Part shown: piece by piece, positions 35,319-44,449 of the stretch
Numbering within the stretch: position 1 is the first letter of the stretch
Layout of the letters: every line of letters begins with the position of its first letter
Assembly: GCF_001421745.1 (NCBI RefSeq)
Contig: NZ_LMKW01000008.1
Coordinates: forward strand, 652,146-716,145
From: Sphingomonas sp. Leaf230
GTDB taxonomy: Bacteria; Pseudomonadota; Alphaproteobacteria; Sphingomonadales; Sphingomonadaceae
Length of the DNA: 64,000 nt
Direction of reading: 5' to 3'
Notes under the pieces: model-generated
Databases searched by the model: none
Seen by the model: only the letters and a program-made list of their open reading frames with translations
What the model was told of the DNA's origin: nothing
Position numbers and translations under genes: made by a program

Positions 35319-36484
35319 GCCGGCCCGTCCAGTGCCGCGACGGTGTGCGCCGACAGCCAGGCGCGATCCTCGGCATCGTCGCGCACCCAGCGATCGATCA
35401 TCTCGCCCCATTTGACCGGGTTCTGCATCCGGTGCCACGCTGCCGCCGACCCTTGCGACACCCGCGCATACAGCGCCGGATCGGTCATCAGCCGCGCGAT
35501 CGCATCCGCCAACGCGCGTGGCTTGCCGGCGGCGAACACCAGCGCGCTCTCGCCGTCCTCCAGATGCCCGTCGAACATCGGATGATCCGACGCGATCACC
35601 GGCGTGCGCGAGGCGAGCCCCTCGAACAGCGTCAGCGGCAGGCCTTCGGGGAAATTGTGACGGCTGGGTACGATCACCGCATCGGCCTCCTGCATCATCG
35701 CCGGGATCGCACCGTTCGGGACGAGCCCAAGGAACCGGACACGATCGGCAACGCCGAGGCGTGTCGCCAGCGCCGCGAACTTATCCGTTGCGCCTAAGCC
35801 CGCTACATCGAGCCGGACGTCGAGGCGGTCCTTCAGCAACGCTACCGCGCGAACCAGGTCGCCGACGCCCTTCTTCGCGCTGATCGAGCCGACGAACAGG
35901 AGCGTGAAGGGCGGTCCCGACGCCCGCGCCTTGCAGGCCTGCGTCTCGGGCGTGCGATCGTGGGGGAAATCCCATGCGAGCACCTTGTCCGCGCGCAAAC
36001 CGATCCCGACCAGCGCCCGCGCGGCATTGGCGCCGTGATTGGCGACCAGCGTCACGCGGCGATCGTTGAGCAGCTTCGGCAGCCGCCGGAACCGGACCCA
36101 GCGATAATAGGGATTGGCGAACGAATCGGCCATGATCACGCCCAGCCGGACATCGTGCTCCAGTCCCCAGCGGATCAAATGCAGCATCGGCCCGAACACG
36201 ATCAGGTGGGTCGGCGCGAACCGCTCGATCAACGCCAGCACCGGTACGGGATCCTGGTCCGGGTTGGTATCGGCGCCGATCACCGTCACGCCGCTGTCGA
36301 GCGTCTCCCAATAAGACGGCGCGAGCGAACACAGGAACCCGACCGCCTCGTGCTTTGCCTGCCACGCGGCGAGCTGGTCGAGCACATAGCCGTGCCCGTA
36401 ATAGGTCTCGCCCCCGGTGGCGCGGCGCAGGCGGTCGGCCTCGCGGTAGTCGCCGGCATAATGGACGATCAGCAGGCGAGTCAT
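35315..36484 (-). CDS. GT4-family glycosyltransferase
   Basis: A 389-residue GT-B enzyme. The start MTRLLIVHYAGDYREADRL and the acceptor loop GGETYYGHGYVLDQL are followed by a C-terminal domain with LLFVGSISAKKGVGDLVRA and the donor-site motif NFPEGLPLTLFEGLASRTPVIASD (read in parts). Both ends overlap neighbours by 4 bases (ATGA), so expression is tightly coupled to the flippase and the next transferase. Specificity unknown. Confidence 0.9.
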   Translation of the reverse strand: MTRLLIVHYAGDYREADRLRRATGGETYYGHGYVLDQLAAWQAKHEAVGFLCSLAPSYWETLDSGVTVIGADTNPDQDPVPVLALIERFAPTHLIVFGPMLHLIRWGLEHDVRLGVIMADSFANPYYRWVRFRRLPKLLNDRRVTLVANHGANAARALVGIGLRADKVLAWDFPHDRTPETQACKARASGPPFTLLFVGSISAKKGVGDLVRAVALLKDRLDVRLDVAGLGATDKFAALATRLGVADRVRFLGLVPNGAIPAMMQEADAVIVPSRHNFPEGLPLTLFEGLASRTPVIASDHPMFDGHLEDGESALVFAAGKPRALADAIARLMTDPALYARVSQGSAAAWHRMQNPVKWGEMIDRWVRDDAEDRAWLSAHTVAALDGPA

Positions 36485-37818
36485 CCGATCCTCCCAAGGC
36501 CCGCGAGCGGCGTGCCGAACCCGAGCTGCCAGCGGACCGCGAGCATCACCGCGAACACCGCGCAGGCCGCGCCGATCGCCAGCGCGTCCTGCCGCCAGAA
36601 GCTCATCCGCACGCGGTGCAGGCCGACCGCGATATAGCCATATTGCAGCAGCTCGGTGACCGCGACCGCGACGACCGCGCCGGGAAAGCCCGCGAGCCGG
36701 TGACCGGTCGGCAGCAATATGGCGAGCGTCGCCAGCCGCATCATGTTGGCGACGCTCGCATAGAAGGGCCGCCCCGCGCTCAGCAGCAACGCCTCGTTGA
36801 GGTTCGACAGCACCGCGAACACCGCGCCGCCGAGCAGCACCGACAGCATCCAGCTCGCCGCCTGGTAACGCGGATCGTAGATCACCAGGATCAGGCCGTC
36901 CGCTACCGACGCCGCCAACGCCAGCGCCGCGCAGACGCCGAGCGTGAACACCGCGCGCGAGCCGGCGATCGCCGCCATCTGCCCCGCCCGGTCGGTTTCG
37001 GAAACGCTGGCAAGCGCGGGGAAGATGATCTGATAGCTCATCCGCCGCGCGAGCGTGGTCGGCAGCTCGGCGATCGCGCGCGCGATGCCGTAGATGCCGA
37101 GCAGCGCGAGCGGCGCGACCCGGCCGAGATACAGCCGATCGAGATTGGTCGCGGCGTACATCACCAGCGACGTGATCGCGATCCACTTGCCGAAATGAAT
37201 GATCCGCCGGACGATTTCGCGGTCGAAGCGGAGGCGCTGGCCGGGATCGGGCAGCAGGTAGCTCAGCGCCGAGCGGATCGCGACCGCTAGGACGAGGCCG
37301 ATGACCGGTGCCCACACCGAGCGCAGCCACGCCGCCAGCGCGACCTGCACCGCGAACGCCAGCGCCTCGCACGACAGTTCGAACAGGTTGCGGCGGCGGA
37401 CCTCCATCTGCTTGACCAGTACGAAGATCGCGGTCGAGTGCGCGCCACCGATCATCGGCGACAGCGCCGCGACCAGGAAGATGCGGACGTCGATGCCGTA
37501 GGCGTGGGCGAGGAACGGCGCGGCGATCAGGAAGACCAGGCTCAACAGCACGCCGCGCAGCAGTTGCAGCGTCCACGCGGTGTCGCGAAACTGGCGGTCG
37601 AGCCCGTCGCGGTGGTGGATGATGTTCTGCTCGATCCCGACATCGGTCAGCAATTCGACGCCGAGCCGGATCGCGTTGACGACCACCATCACGCCCAGGA
37701 TCTCCGGCGCGAGCAGATAGGCGAGGACGATGTTGAGCCCGAACTTCAGCCCGGCGGACACGACGAAGGTGCCCGCGGTCCAGACGAACTTGCCGAGATA
37801 ACCGGACGCGGTGCTCAT
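36481..37818 (-). CDS. Oligosaccharide flippase (Wzx/MOP superfamily)
   Basis: A 445-residue protein with about 12-14 membrane helices. It starts with the typical LGKFVWTAGTFVVSAGLKFGL and carries the conserved FGKWIAITSLVMYAATNLDRLYLGR region of polysaccharide transporters (read in parts). It moves the undecaprenyl-diphosphate-linked repeat unit across the inner membrane. ATG 37818 overlaps the GT2 stop; the open frame upstream belongs to no conserved protein. With the ExoQ-like polymerase and the Wza/Wzc sets, it makes a Wzx/Wzy-dependent pathway. Confidence 0.92.
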   Translation of the reverse strand: MSTASGYLGKFVWTAGTFVVSAGLKFGLNIVLAYLLAPEILGVMVVVNAIRLGVELLTDVGIEQNIIHHRDGLDRQFRDTAWTLQLLRGVLLSLVFLIAAPFLAHAYGIDVRIFLVAALSPMIGGAHSTAIFVLVKQMEVRRRNLFELSCEALAFAVQVALAAWLRSVWAPVIGLVLAVAIRSALSYLLPDPGQRLRFDREIVRRIIHFGKWIAITSLVMYAATNLDRLYLGRVAPLALLGIYGIARAIAELPTTLARRMSYQIIFPALASVSETDRAGQMAAIAGSRAVFTLGVCAALALAASVADGLILVIYDPRYQAASWMLSVLLGGAVFAVLSNLNEALLLSAGRPFYASVANMMRLATLAILLPTGHRLAGFPGAVVAVAVTELLQYGYIAVGLHRVRMSFWRQDALAIGAACAVFAVMLAVRWQLGFGTPLAGLGRIG

Positions 37819-38825
37819 CGCCCCGGCGCGGACAGGTCGCGCGCGCGAACCGGCGCATCGGCGGGGCGGCGCGCGCGCATGAGGCCCTGGAGCATGCCGA
37901 TCGCGATCACGTTCCACGTCACCAGCGAGTAGATCCCGACCCGCAGGCTCCGCCGGCGCATCGTCAGGAACACGACCGGCAGCAGCACGACCGCGAGCAA
38001 GGCGATCCCCTGCCCCATCGCGAGCGCGACGAGCATCGCCAGCCACCAGCCATAGACGATCACGCTGTAGCGCAACTGGGCGAACCCACGCAGGACCTGC
38101 GACCAGTGCGGGCGGCCCCAGGCGGCGCGGATCACTTCGCCCGGACCGCCGGCATAGCCGGTGCGCAACCGTCGCCACATCAGCTGGTAGCCGCCGGTCG
38201 CATGGCCGTGATGCTCGACCGCGGGCACGTCGATCCGCGCCAGCCGCCAGCCATCCGCGCGCAACCTGGCGCCGAGTTCATATTCCTCGAACGCGTGGAG
38301 GTTGCGGTCGGCGAAATGCCCGACGCGCTGCACCGCGGCGACGCGGTACAGCCCGCCGCAATCGAGCCGGTCGACATCGCCCGCCACCGCGCTCCCCTTC
38401 ACGCGATCGTTGCGCGCGCGCAGTTCGAACTCGATGCTGTCGGTGTTGACCTCGCGCACGCGGCCTCCGACCGCGGCGTGGCGGGGGTTCGCCTCGAGGA
38501 AGGCGATGCCTGCTTCGAGGAAGCTGGAGTCGAGCACCATGTCGCCGTCGAGCAAGTAGAAATAGTCGACGCCGGGGGTCTCGGACGCAGCCTGGAATGC
38601 GAGTTGTGCCCCCGTGCCGCAGGACCGCTCGGCAGGATCAGCGAGCTGCGCAATCCGCGTGCCCGGATACGCCTGCGCCAGCTTTATCGTCTCATCGGAC
38701 GATCCGCTGTCGGCAAGCACGACCAGCCCGCCACCGACCCGATCGAGCGCGGCGCGCGCGCTGCCGATCGCGGCGTCGATATGCGCCGCCTCGTTCAGCG
38801 CCTTGATCCCGACTGCGACCGTCAC
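37815..38825 (-). CDS. GT2-family glycosyltransferase
   Basis: A 336-residue inverting GT-A enzyme. It starts with VAVGIKALNEAAHIDAAIGS, has the DSGSSDET and DGDMVLD acidic metal-binding motifs, and a later FEEYELGARLR segment. Hydrophobic helices near the C-terminus (about 245-320) anchor it in the inner membrane. It overlaps both neighbours by 4 bases. Specificity unknown. Confidence 0.92.
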   Translation of the reverse strand: MTVAVGIKALNEAAHIDAAIGSARAALDRVGGGLVVLADSGSSDETIKLAQAYPGTRIAQLADPAERSCGTGAQLAFQAASETPGVDYFYLLDGDMVLDSSFLEAGIAFLEANPRHAAVGGRVREVNTDSIEFELRARNDRVKGSAVAGDVDRLDCGGLYRVAAVQRVGHFADRNLHAFEEYELGARLRADGWRLARIDVPAVEHHGHATGGYQLMWRRLRTGYAGGPGEVIRAAWGRPHWSQVLRGFAQLRYSVIVYGWWLAMLVALAMGQGIALLAVVLLPVVFLTMRRRSLRVGIYSLVTWNVIAIGMLQGLMRARRPADAPVRARDLSAPGR

Positions 38826-39994
38826 TCTGCCCCCGTATCCCCACGCGAGCGATAGCGTGCCAGATACGCCGACGCCATCGCCTCCGGACTGAAGCTACGC
38901 GCGAGGCCTGCGCCGTAGCGTGCCGCGGTGACGCGCGCGGTCGCCGGATCGTCGATCACCTTCGCCAGTTGCGCGCCAATCCCCGCGACGTCGTCAACTG
39001 CGGCCTTGAACGGATAGTCGGCCGGGATCGCCTCATCGAGGCCTGGAGCGTCGGTGGTCACCAGTGCGATGCGCGCCATCAGCACCTCGAGTGGGAGCAG
39101 CGCGAACCCTTCGAACCGTGACGGCAGCAGCACCGCATCATACTCCTGCAGGCGTTCGGACAGGCGCTCGATCGGCGCGGTCATCCGGACATCCCAGCCC
39201 TCCAGGCCCTCCGCTAATCCTTGCGCCACCGAGTCTCGCATCGCGCCGGAGCCGGCGATCGTCACCACGACGTCGCGGCGTATCGTGCGGGCATGGGCCT
39301 CGCGGAGGATGGCAGGCAAAATATCGGCGCCCTTCTGGTGAACGAGGCGTCCCGCGAACAACAGGCGTACCAGGCCCTCTTCCCGCACGATCGGAAGAGC
39401 CGCCGGTGGCGACACGCCGTTGTAGATGACGTCGGCGAGCGGTCGGCGCCCGCGCGTGACGATCGCCGCGTCAGCGTTGGCGGCGTTACGCGACACCGCC
39501 ACCGCGTCGCCCTTGGCGAGGCGTTGCGTCACCCATCGGCCGATGCTGCCCCAAGCGATCCACAACTCGCTGTTGTGGACGGTGCGCAGCAACGGCGTGC
39601 GGCGGACGCGCCGCGAGATCAGGCCCGCGACCGCCAGCGTCAGTTCCGGGATCTCGGTATGGACATGGATCAGGTCGGGTCGCTGCTCGGCTACCGCGCG
39701 GGCGAGCGACCGCGCCGCGAAGACCACGCCGCCCGACTTGAACCCGCGCTCGGTGCCGAACCGGAACGGCACGTGCCAACGCTCCAGCCGCTCGGCCATA
39801 TCCTGCCCGACCTTGCTCAGCGGCGACTGGCGCAGCACCGCGAACAGCGAGAACTCGACCCGGTCGCGCAAGGCATTGATCAACCCCAGCGCGACGTTCT
39901 CGGCGCCGCCCATGTCGAGATGCGTGATGACGTGCATCACCCGAAGGCGCCGTGCATCTGCCGCTTGCGAAGGCTCGTCGTTCGTACCCGTCAC
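38822..39994 (-). CDS. GT4-family glycosyltransferase, first gene of the coupled operon
   Basis: A 390-residue GT-B enzyme. The conserved N-terminus is LRVMHVITHLDMGGAENVAL and the donor site lies in RLLFAGRLVHQKGADIL and SRFEGFALLPLEVLMAR. Three starts fit: ATG 40069, GTG 39994 and ATG 39937. GTG 39994 follows a GGGGGGCGG stretch and is used here. It is divergent from the acyltransferase gene and begins an unbroken chain of seven genes to 31210. Confidence 0.87.
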   Translation of the reverse strand: MTGTNDEPSQAADARRLRVMHVITHLDMGGAENVALGLINALRDRVEFSLFAVLRQSPLSKVGQDMAERLERWHVPFRFGTERGFKSGGVVFAARSLARAVAEQRPDLIHVHTEIPELTLAVAGLISRRVRRTPLLRTVHNSELWIAWGSIGRWVTQRLAKGDAVAVSRNAANADAAIVTRGRRPLADVIYNGVSPPAALPIVREEGLVRLLFAGRLVHQKGADILPAILREAHARTIRRDVVVTIAGSGAMRDSVAQGLAEGLEGWDVRMTAPIERLSERLQEYDAVLLPSRFEGFALLPLEVLMARIALVTTDAPGLDEAIPADYPFKAAVDDVAGIGAQLAKVIDDPATARVTAARYGAGLARSFSPEAMASAYLARYRSRGDTGAE

Positions 39995-40099
39995 CAGATG
40001 ATCCGCCCCCCGCCGCCGTCTGCGCGTAGCAACGCCCGGCAGGCGCGTCCATGCCGGCCCTAGCAGCATGCCGCCACCCGCTATAGACCGACGGCGCAA

Positions 40100-42058
40100 G
40101 TGGGGGCGTCGGTACAGGTGAGCGAGAGCATAGCGACAGGGTCGGCCGCGCACGCAGGCACGCGAACGTCGGCATCGCAGGACGGACGCGCGCTCCGCTA
40201 TCGGCCGGATATCGACGGGCTGCGGGCGCTTGCGATCCTGCCGATCCTGCTCCTGCATTGCGGCGTGACGAAGTTGCGGGGCGGTTTCGTCGGGGTCGAC
40301 ATCTTCTTCGTGATCTCTGGGTTCCTGATCACCGCGATCATGGTGCGCGATATCGCCGAGGAGCGCTTCTCGATCGCGCGCTTCTATCGACACCGGATCG
40401 TCCGCATCCTGCCGGCGCTGCTCGTGATGATGACGGTCACGCTGGCGCTCGGCTGCGTGCTCCTGCTGCCCAACCAGTTGCGCGATCTCGGGCGGAGCGC
40501 GGCGGCGACCAGCGTGTTTGGGTCGAACGTCTATTTCTACCTGACCTCGGACTATTTTGCGGCGGCATCGGACGCAAAGCCGCTCGTCCATACCTGGTCG
40601 CTGGCGGTGGAGGAGCAATTCTATCTGCTCTACCCAGTGTTGCTGTGGTCGCTCCGGGGGCTATCGCGCCAACGTCTCGCGCAAGTGATCGCCGGCCTCG
40701 CACTCGCCTCGTTCGCGATCGGCGGATGGCTGGCGACGACCTACCCTTCCGCCGCGTTCTTCCTGCTGCCCGCGCGAATCTGGGAATTGTCGCTTGGCGC
40801 GCTGGTCGCGCTCGGCGCCGTACCGACGATCGCGAACCGCTCGATCCGCGCGGCCCTGTGCATCCTCGCCATCGCAGTGATCGCCGCGAGTTGCATCGCG
40901 ATCAGCAGCGGATGGCCGTTTCCCGTGCCCTTCGCGCTGCCCCCCGCGATCGCGGCCGCGGTGCTGCTGGCGTACGGCGGCGAGGGTCCGACGGCACGAC
41001 TGCTCGGTGCGTGGCCACTGCGGACGGTCGGACTGATCTCCTATTCGGCGTATCTCTGGCATCGCCCGATCATCGCCTTCTACCAGATCCGCCACGGCTC
41101 GACGCTCGCGCCGGTCGAGACTTTCGGACTGCTCTGCGCGTCGCTTGGCGCGGCATGGCTGAGCTTTGCACTGATCGAGCGTCCGGCGAGCCGGCGTTGG
41201 CGCAGCGGATCAGGGCTTGTTCCGCACGCCGTCGCGGTCGTGCTGCTCGCAGCGATGGCTATCACCGGACTGACGATCGCCGCCAAGGCCGACGACATCC
41301 GCCCGCTCTCGCCGCGCCAGGCGATGGCCGCCAGCTATCTCGGCTGGGACTCGACGGACGCGGGCAAACGGCAGTTCAGTACGGATCGCTGCTTCGTCTT
41401 GCCGACCGGCCGCGGCTTCTCGCCCGATTGCCTGCGTCTATCGGCGACCAAGCCCAACATCGCGCTGTTCGGCGACAGCCATGGCGCGCATTTCTCGCAA
41501 GCGCTGCACACGCTGCTGCCGGGCGCGAACATCGTGCAGGTGACCGCAGCGGGGTGTCGGCCGTTGCTGCATGGGAAGGGCCTGCCGACCTGTCGCACGA
41601 CCATGGATGCCGCGTTCGGCACACTGAATTTCAAGCGGATCGACACGGTCGTGCTGTCCGCACGGTGGCTAGACTTCGAGCAGCCAGCGTTGCTCGATAC
41701 GATCCGCTGGCTGCGGGCGCGTGGCACGCGCGTTCTGGTGATCGGGCCCTCGGTCGAATATGACGCGGACCTGCCTACCTTGATCGTGCGATCGGACGCG
41801 GACGGCGACTCGACGCTCGCGGATGGGTTTCGCCTATCCGACCGTATCGCGCTCGATCGCGCGATGGCGGGGCCGGTCCGCGCAGCGGGCGCCGATTACG
41901 CCTCGGCGATCGACACCGAATGCACCGGCACGACCTGCCGCCTGACCACCGCTGACGGCACGCCGCTACACTTCGATCATTCGCACTTCACGCCGGCCGG
42001 CGCACAGGCTGCGCTGGCGGCGATCCTCGCACGTCACCCGGTCATTCGCCGGCGGTAA
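40100..42058 (+). CDS. OafA-type O-acyltransferase with C-terminal SGNH domain
   Basis: A 652-residue protein. An acyltransferase-3 membrane domain (about 30-395) contains YRPDIDGLRALAILPILLLH, FVGVDIFFVISGFLIT, and HTWSLAVEEQFYLLYP. A periplasmic SGNH hydrolase-like domain follows, with the GDS block IALFGDSHGAHF and the C-terminal DHSHFTPAG carrying the Asp-His pair. Such proteins acetylate O-antigen or EPS sugars. The first start is GTG 40100; GTG 40118 is also possible. It is divergent from the glycosyltransferase operon, and its end overlaps the convergent polymerase gene by 17 bases. Confidence 0.93.
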   Translation: MGASVQVSESIATGSAAHAGTRTSASQDGRALRYRPDIDGLRALAILPILLLHCGVTKLRGGFVGVDIFFVISGFLITAIMVRDIAEERFSIARFYRHRIVRILPALLVMMTVTLALGCVLLLPNQLRDLGRSAAATSVFGSNVYFYLTSDYFAAASDAKPLVHTWSLAVEEQFYLLYPVLLWSLRGLSRQRLAQVIAGLALASFAIGGWLATTYPSAAFFLLPARIWELSLGALVALGAVPTIANRSIRAALCILAIAVIAASCIAISSGWPFPVPFALPPAIAAAVLLAYGGEGPTARLLGAWPLRTVGLISYSAYLWHRPIIAFYQIRHGSTLAPVETFGLLCASLGAAWLSFALIERPASRRWRSGSGLVPHAVAVVLLAAMAITGLTIAAKADDIRPLSPRQAMAASYLGWDSTDAGKRQFSTDRCFVLPTGRGFSPDCLRLSATKPNIALFGDSHGAHFSQALHTLLPGANIVQVTAAGCRPLLHGKGLPTCRTTMDAAFGTLNFKRIDTVVLSARWLDFEQPALLDTIRWLRARGTRVLVIGPSVEYDADLPTLIVRSDADGDSTLADGFRLSDRIALDRAMAGPVRAAGADYASAIDTECTGTTCRLTTADGTPLHFDHSHFTPAGAQAALAAILARHPVIRRR

Positions 42059-43523
42059 GCACCGGGCGATGCTTGCGCTTGCGACGGCGGAGTTCGCGCA
42101 TCACGTCGTCGCCCGCCTGCTTGACCGGTGCGGTCCGCTTGTCGTCCATCGTGCAATAATGCGCGAGCGCGACCGCGAAGAAGAAGATCGTGCTGACGAT
42201 GCCGTCGCGCTCGAACAGGCCGCTCTCGGTGATGTTGTGGCCGATGCAGAACATTAGCATCGCCGAGATCAGCGCGCCTCGCCCCTTCGCGACGTCCGCG
42301 CTCGCGAGCAGCCTTCCCAACGGCCATACCGCCATCGCGAAAACCATCAGCAACACGCCGGGAATACCGACCGTCACGAGCTGGTCGATATACCCCGAAT
42401 GGCCGACGGTGATCTTGGTGACATAGCCATGGCCGTATTGGAACACCGGGCTGCTGCCCTCGATGTTCCAGAACGACCCGAAGCCTGCGCCGAGCAGGGG
42501 GTGATCGCCGGCATAGTTCAGCAGCGCCCCCCAGATCTGGCCGCGGCCGGTAAATGCCTTTGGCTGGAGGAAGTTGGACTGGACCATGTCGGCATAGGCG
42601 CTGGTCAGGAACCAGAAGACCGATCCGACGATCATCAGGATCGGGATGATGTAGCGACGCAGCCGGATGCTGACCGTCTCGAAGACAATGCCGCCGACGG
42701 AGGCGAGCACCACCATGCCACCCGACGTCTTCGACTGCGACTTGAACAGGAAATACCCGGCCACGACGATCGCGAAAATGCGGATCGTCGGTCGGATCCG
42801 CTTGGCATCGAACAGGAACATGATGATGCACAGCGCACACACTGCGCCGGCGAAGTTCTTGTGCCCGAGAAAGCCGCGCCAATTACCGATCAGCGCCATC
42901 GCCTGCTCTTCACCCTCAAGATGAATGCCTACCATCGGATCCAGCACGACTACGAGATACGAGATCAGGATCGCGGCGAGCAGCGAATAGCGAAGCAGGT
43001 CGACGTTCAGTTGATAGCCGCCGTGCCGGACGAGACTGAACACCATCCATGCGACCAGCGTCGTCAGGAATACACGGCGGAATGCGGTGCCCGGGTCTAG
43101 CGCCCAGGATACGCTGATCCAGCACCATGCGAGCGCCAGCAGCATCGGCCAGGTGAACGCGACTAGCGACTTCGGACTTGCCGAGGGACGGATCGCGAAG
43201 ATCGTGCCGGCCAGGATCGCGAGATAGCCGATCTGTCGTACGGCGCTCCCGTCACCGCCATTGCCGCCCTCGACATTGGTCATGATCGGACCGAGCATCA
43301 CCAGGGAAATCAGCGCGATGATCGCGATCCGCAGCGGCATCAGGCGATCGCCGACGCTTCTCAGCATCGGCGCGTCGTCGTCCGCACTGCCCTTGCCGAG
43401 CTTGGCGAGCCAGTCGCTGCCCGAATAGGCGTCCGCCTTCGACAGCGCCTTCGCGGTCCCGCCCATGCCGGTGGATCGGTTCGCGCGTTCGGATCGGTTC
43501 GCGCCGTCGGGACCTGAAAGCAT
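42042..43523 (-). CDS. O-antigen ligase/Wzy-type polymerase (ExoQ-like), second of this type
   Basis: A 493-residue polytopic protein. The first 60 residues are polar. The Wzy_C signature is LGHKNFAGAVCAL, FTGRGQIWGALLNY, GAGFGSFW and HSGYIDQLVTVGIPG. The layout matches the polymerase at 32811-34181, with which it is clearly homologous. It is transcribed alone, divergent from mucR. Whether it polymerises a second glycan, ligates, or duplicates the first cannot be decided here. Confidence 0.9.
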   Translation of the reverse strand: MLSGPDGANRSERANRSTGMGGTAKALSKADAYSGSDWLAKLGKGSADDDAPMLRSVGDRLMPLRIAIIALISLVMLGPIMTNVEGGNGGDGSAVRQIGYLAILAGTIFAIRPSASPKSLVAFTWPMLLALAWCWISVSWALDPGTAFRRVFLTTLVAWMVFSLVRHGGYQLNVDLLRYSLLAAILISYLVVVLDPMVGIHLEGEEQAMALIGNWRGFLGHKNFAGAVCALCIIMFLFDAKRIRPTIRIFAIVVAGYFLFKSQSKTSGGMVVLASVGGIVFETVSIRLRRYIIPILMIVGSVFWFLTSAYADMVQSNFLQPKAFTGRGQIWGALLNYAGDHPLLGAGFGSFWNIEGSSPVFQYGHGYVTKITVGHSGYIDQLVTVGIPGVLLMVFAMAVWPLGRLLASADVAKGRGALISAMLMFCIGHNITESGLFERDGIVSTIFFFAVALAHYCTMDDKRTAPVKQAGDDVMRELRRRKRKHRPVLTAGE

Positions 43524-43859
43524 GCGGAAACTCTCTCGATAGGATGCATCGCAGCTACGATGCGTGCCGAACAGGTTGCACGATAGCTATCGATGCGGCC
43601 GACGATACGCAGGCGACCGTCACGTGAGTTCTATCCGCCGCGACGACAGGCGTCCAGCCATCCGCGACCCGCGATATCTTCGCCGTGCTTGCTTTGTTCA
43701 TGCTCGGAAACTCTAATTTAGAGCAATCGAAATGAACCGATCTTCATCCGTTCCCACTTCCAATGTCGATTTTTACAATTTAATGGGCTGAAAACGTCTT
43801 TGGATGGTTGAACCCGATGTCGCACGTCGTTACGGCGTCCGCAGACAATGGAGTATACT
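43524..43859. promoter_or_regulatory. Divergent regulatory region upstream of mucR
   Basis: These 336 bases lie between the leftward polymerase gene and rightward mucR. The right half (about 43700-43800) is strikingly AT-rich for this replicon and contains TTTTTACAATTT at 43770-43781, identical to a word at 19259-19270. MucR/Ros proteins bind AT-rich sites and commonly autoregulate, so this is a candidate MucR site. GGAG at 43850-43853 is the mucR ribosome site. Confidence 0.5.
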
Positions 43860-44363
43860 ATGGCCGAAGATACCACCGACCTGAATGCCGTCGAGCTGGC
43901 AACAGAACTGACGATCGCATGGCTCGGCAACCCGAATACCCGGAGTTCGGCTGATGACGTTCCCGCGTTTCTCGGCAAGATGCATGAGACCGTCGCGTCG
44001 TTGCTCGGCGCTACCACCGAAGCTGCTCCGGTCGAAGCTGCGGCCGAATACACGCCTGCCGTAACGGCACGCAAATCGCTCGCGTCGAAGGATCACATCA
44101 TCTCGATGATCGACGGCAAGTCGTACAAGACCTTGCGCCGTCACCTCGCGACGCACGGCATGACGCCGGCCGAGTACCGCGAACGTTACGGCCTGAAGCC
44201 CGATTACCCGATGGTCGCCGAGAACTACTCGGAAAGCCGTCGCGCGATGGCGAAGAAGATCGGCCTCGGACGCAAGCCCGGTCCGCGCAAGACCGAATCG
44301 GCGCCTGCCCAGCAGACGACGACGCGCAAGCGCAAGACGGACACTGCCGCCGCCGCCGAATAA
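43860..44363 (+). CDS. mucR: MucR/Ros-family transcriptional regulator without zinc-ligand cysteines
   Basis: A 167-residue DNA-binding protein. The N-terminal oligomerisation part is LNAVELATELTIAWLGNPNT. The Ros/MucR DNA-binding core is about 72-135: IDGKSYKTLRRHLATHGMTP, then AEYRERYGLKPDYPMVAENY, then AMAKKIGLGRKPGPRK. The usual first zinc ligand (Cys in the C-x2-D/C pair) is Ser82, and the whole protein has no cysteine; D85, H95 and H99 remain. A basic Lys/Arg tail ends it. MucR proteins control EPS and motility in alphaproteobacteria. ATG 43860 is chosen by its GGAG site over ATG 43848. Confidence 0.9.
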   Translation: MAEDTTDLNAVELATELTIAWLGNPNTRSSADDVPAFLGKMHETVASLLGATTEAAPVEAAAEYTPAVTARKSLASKDHIISMIDGKSYKTLRRHLATHGMTPAEYRERYGLKPDYPMVAENYSESRRAMAKKIGLGRKPGPRKTESAPAQQTTTRKRKTDTAAAAE

Positions 44364-44383
44364 GCGACGCAGCCAGTGACGAC

Positions 44384-44420
44384 AAAAAGGACCGGCGCCT
44401 CGCGGCACCGGTCCTTTTTT
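44384..44420. terminator. Bidirectional rho-independent terminator between mucR and motB
   Basis: AAAAAGGACCGGCGCC pairs with GGCACCGGTCCTTTTTT with one mismatch around a short loop. The A-run on the left and T-run on the right make it a terminator for mucR (+) and motB (-) alike. Confidence 0.92.
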
Positions 44421-44449
44421 GTTGCGCATACCGTGGGAAGGCAGCGGCG

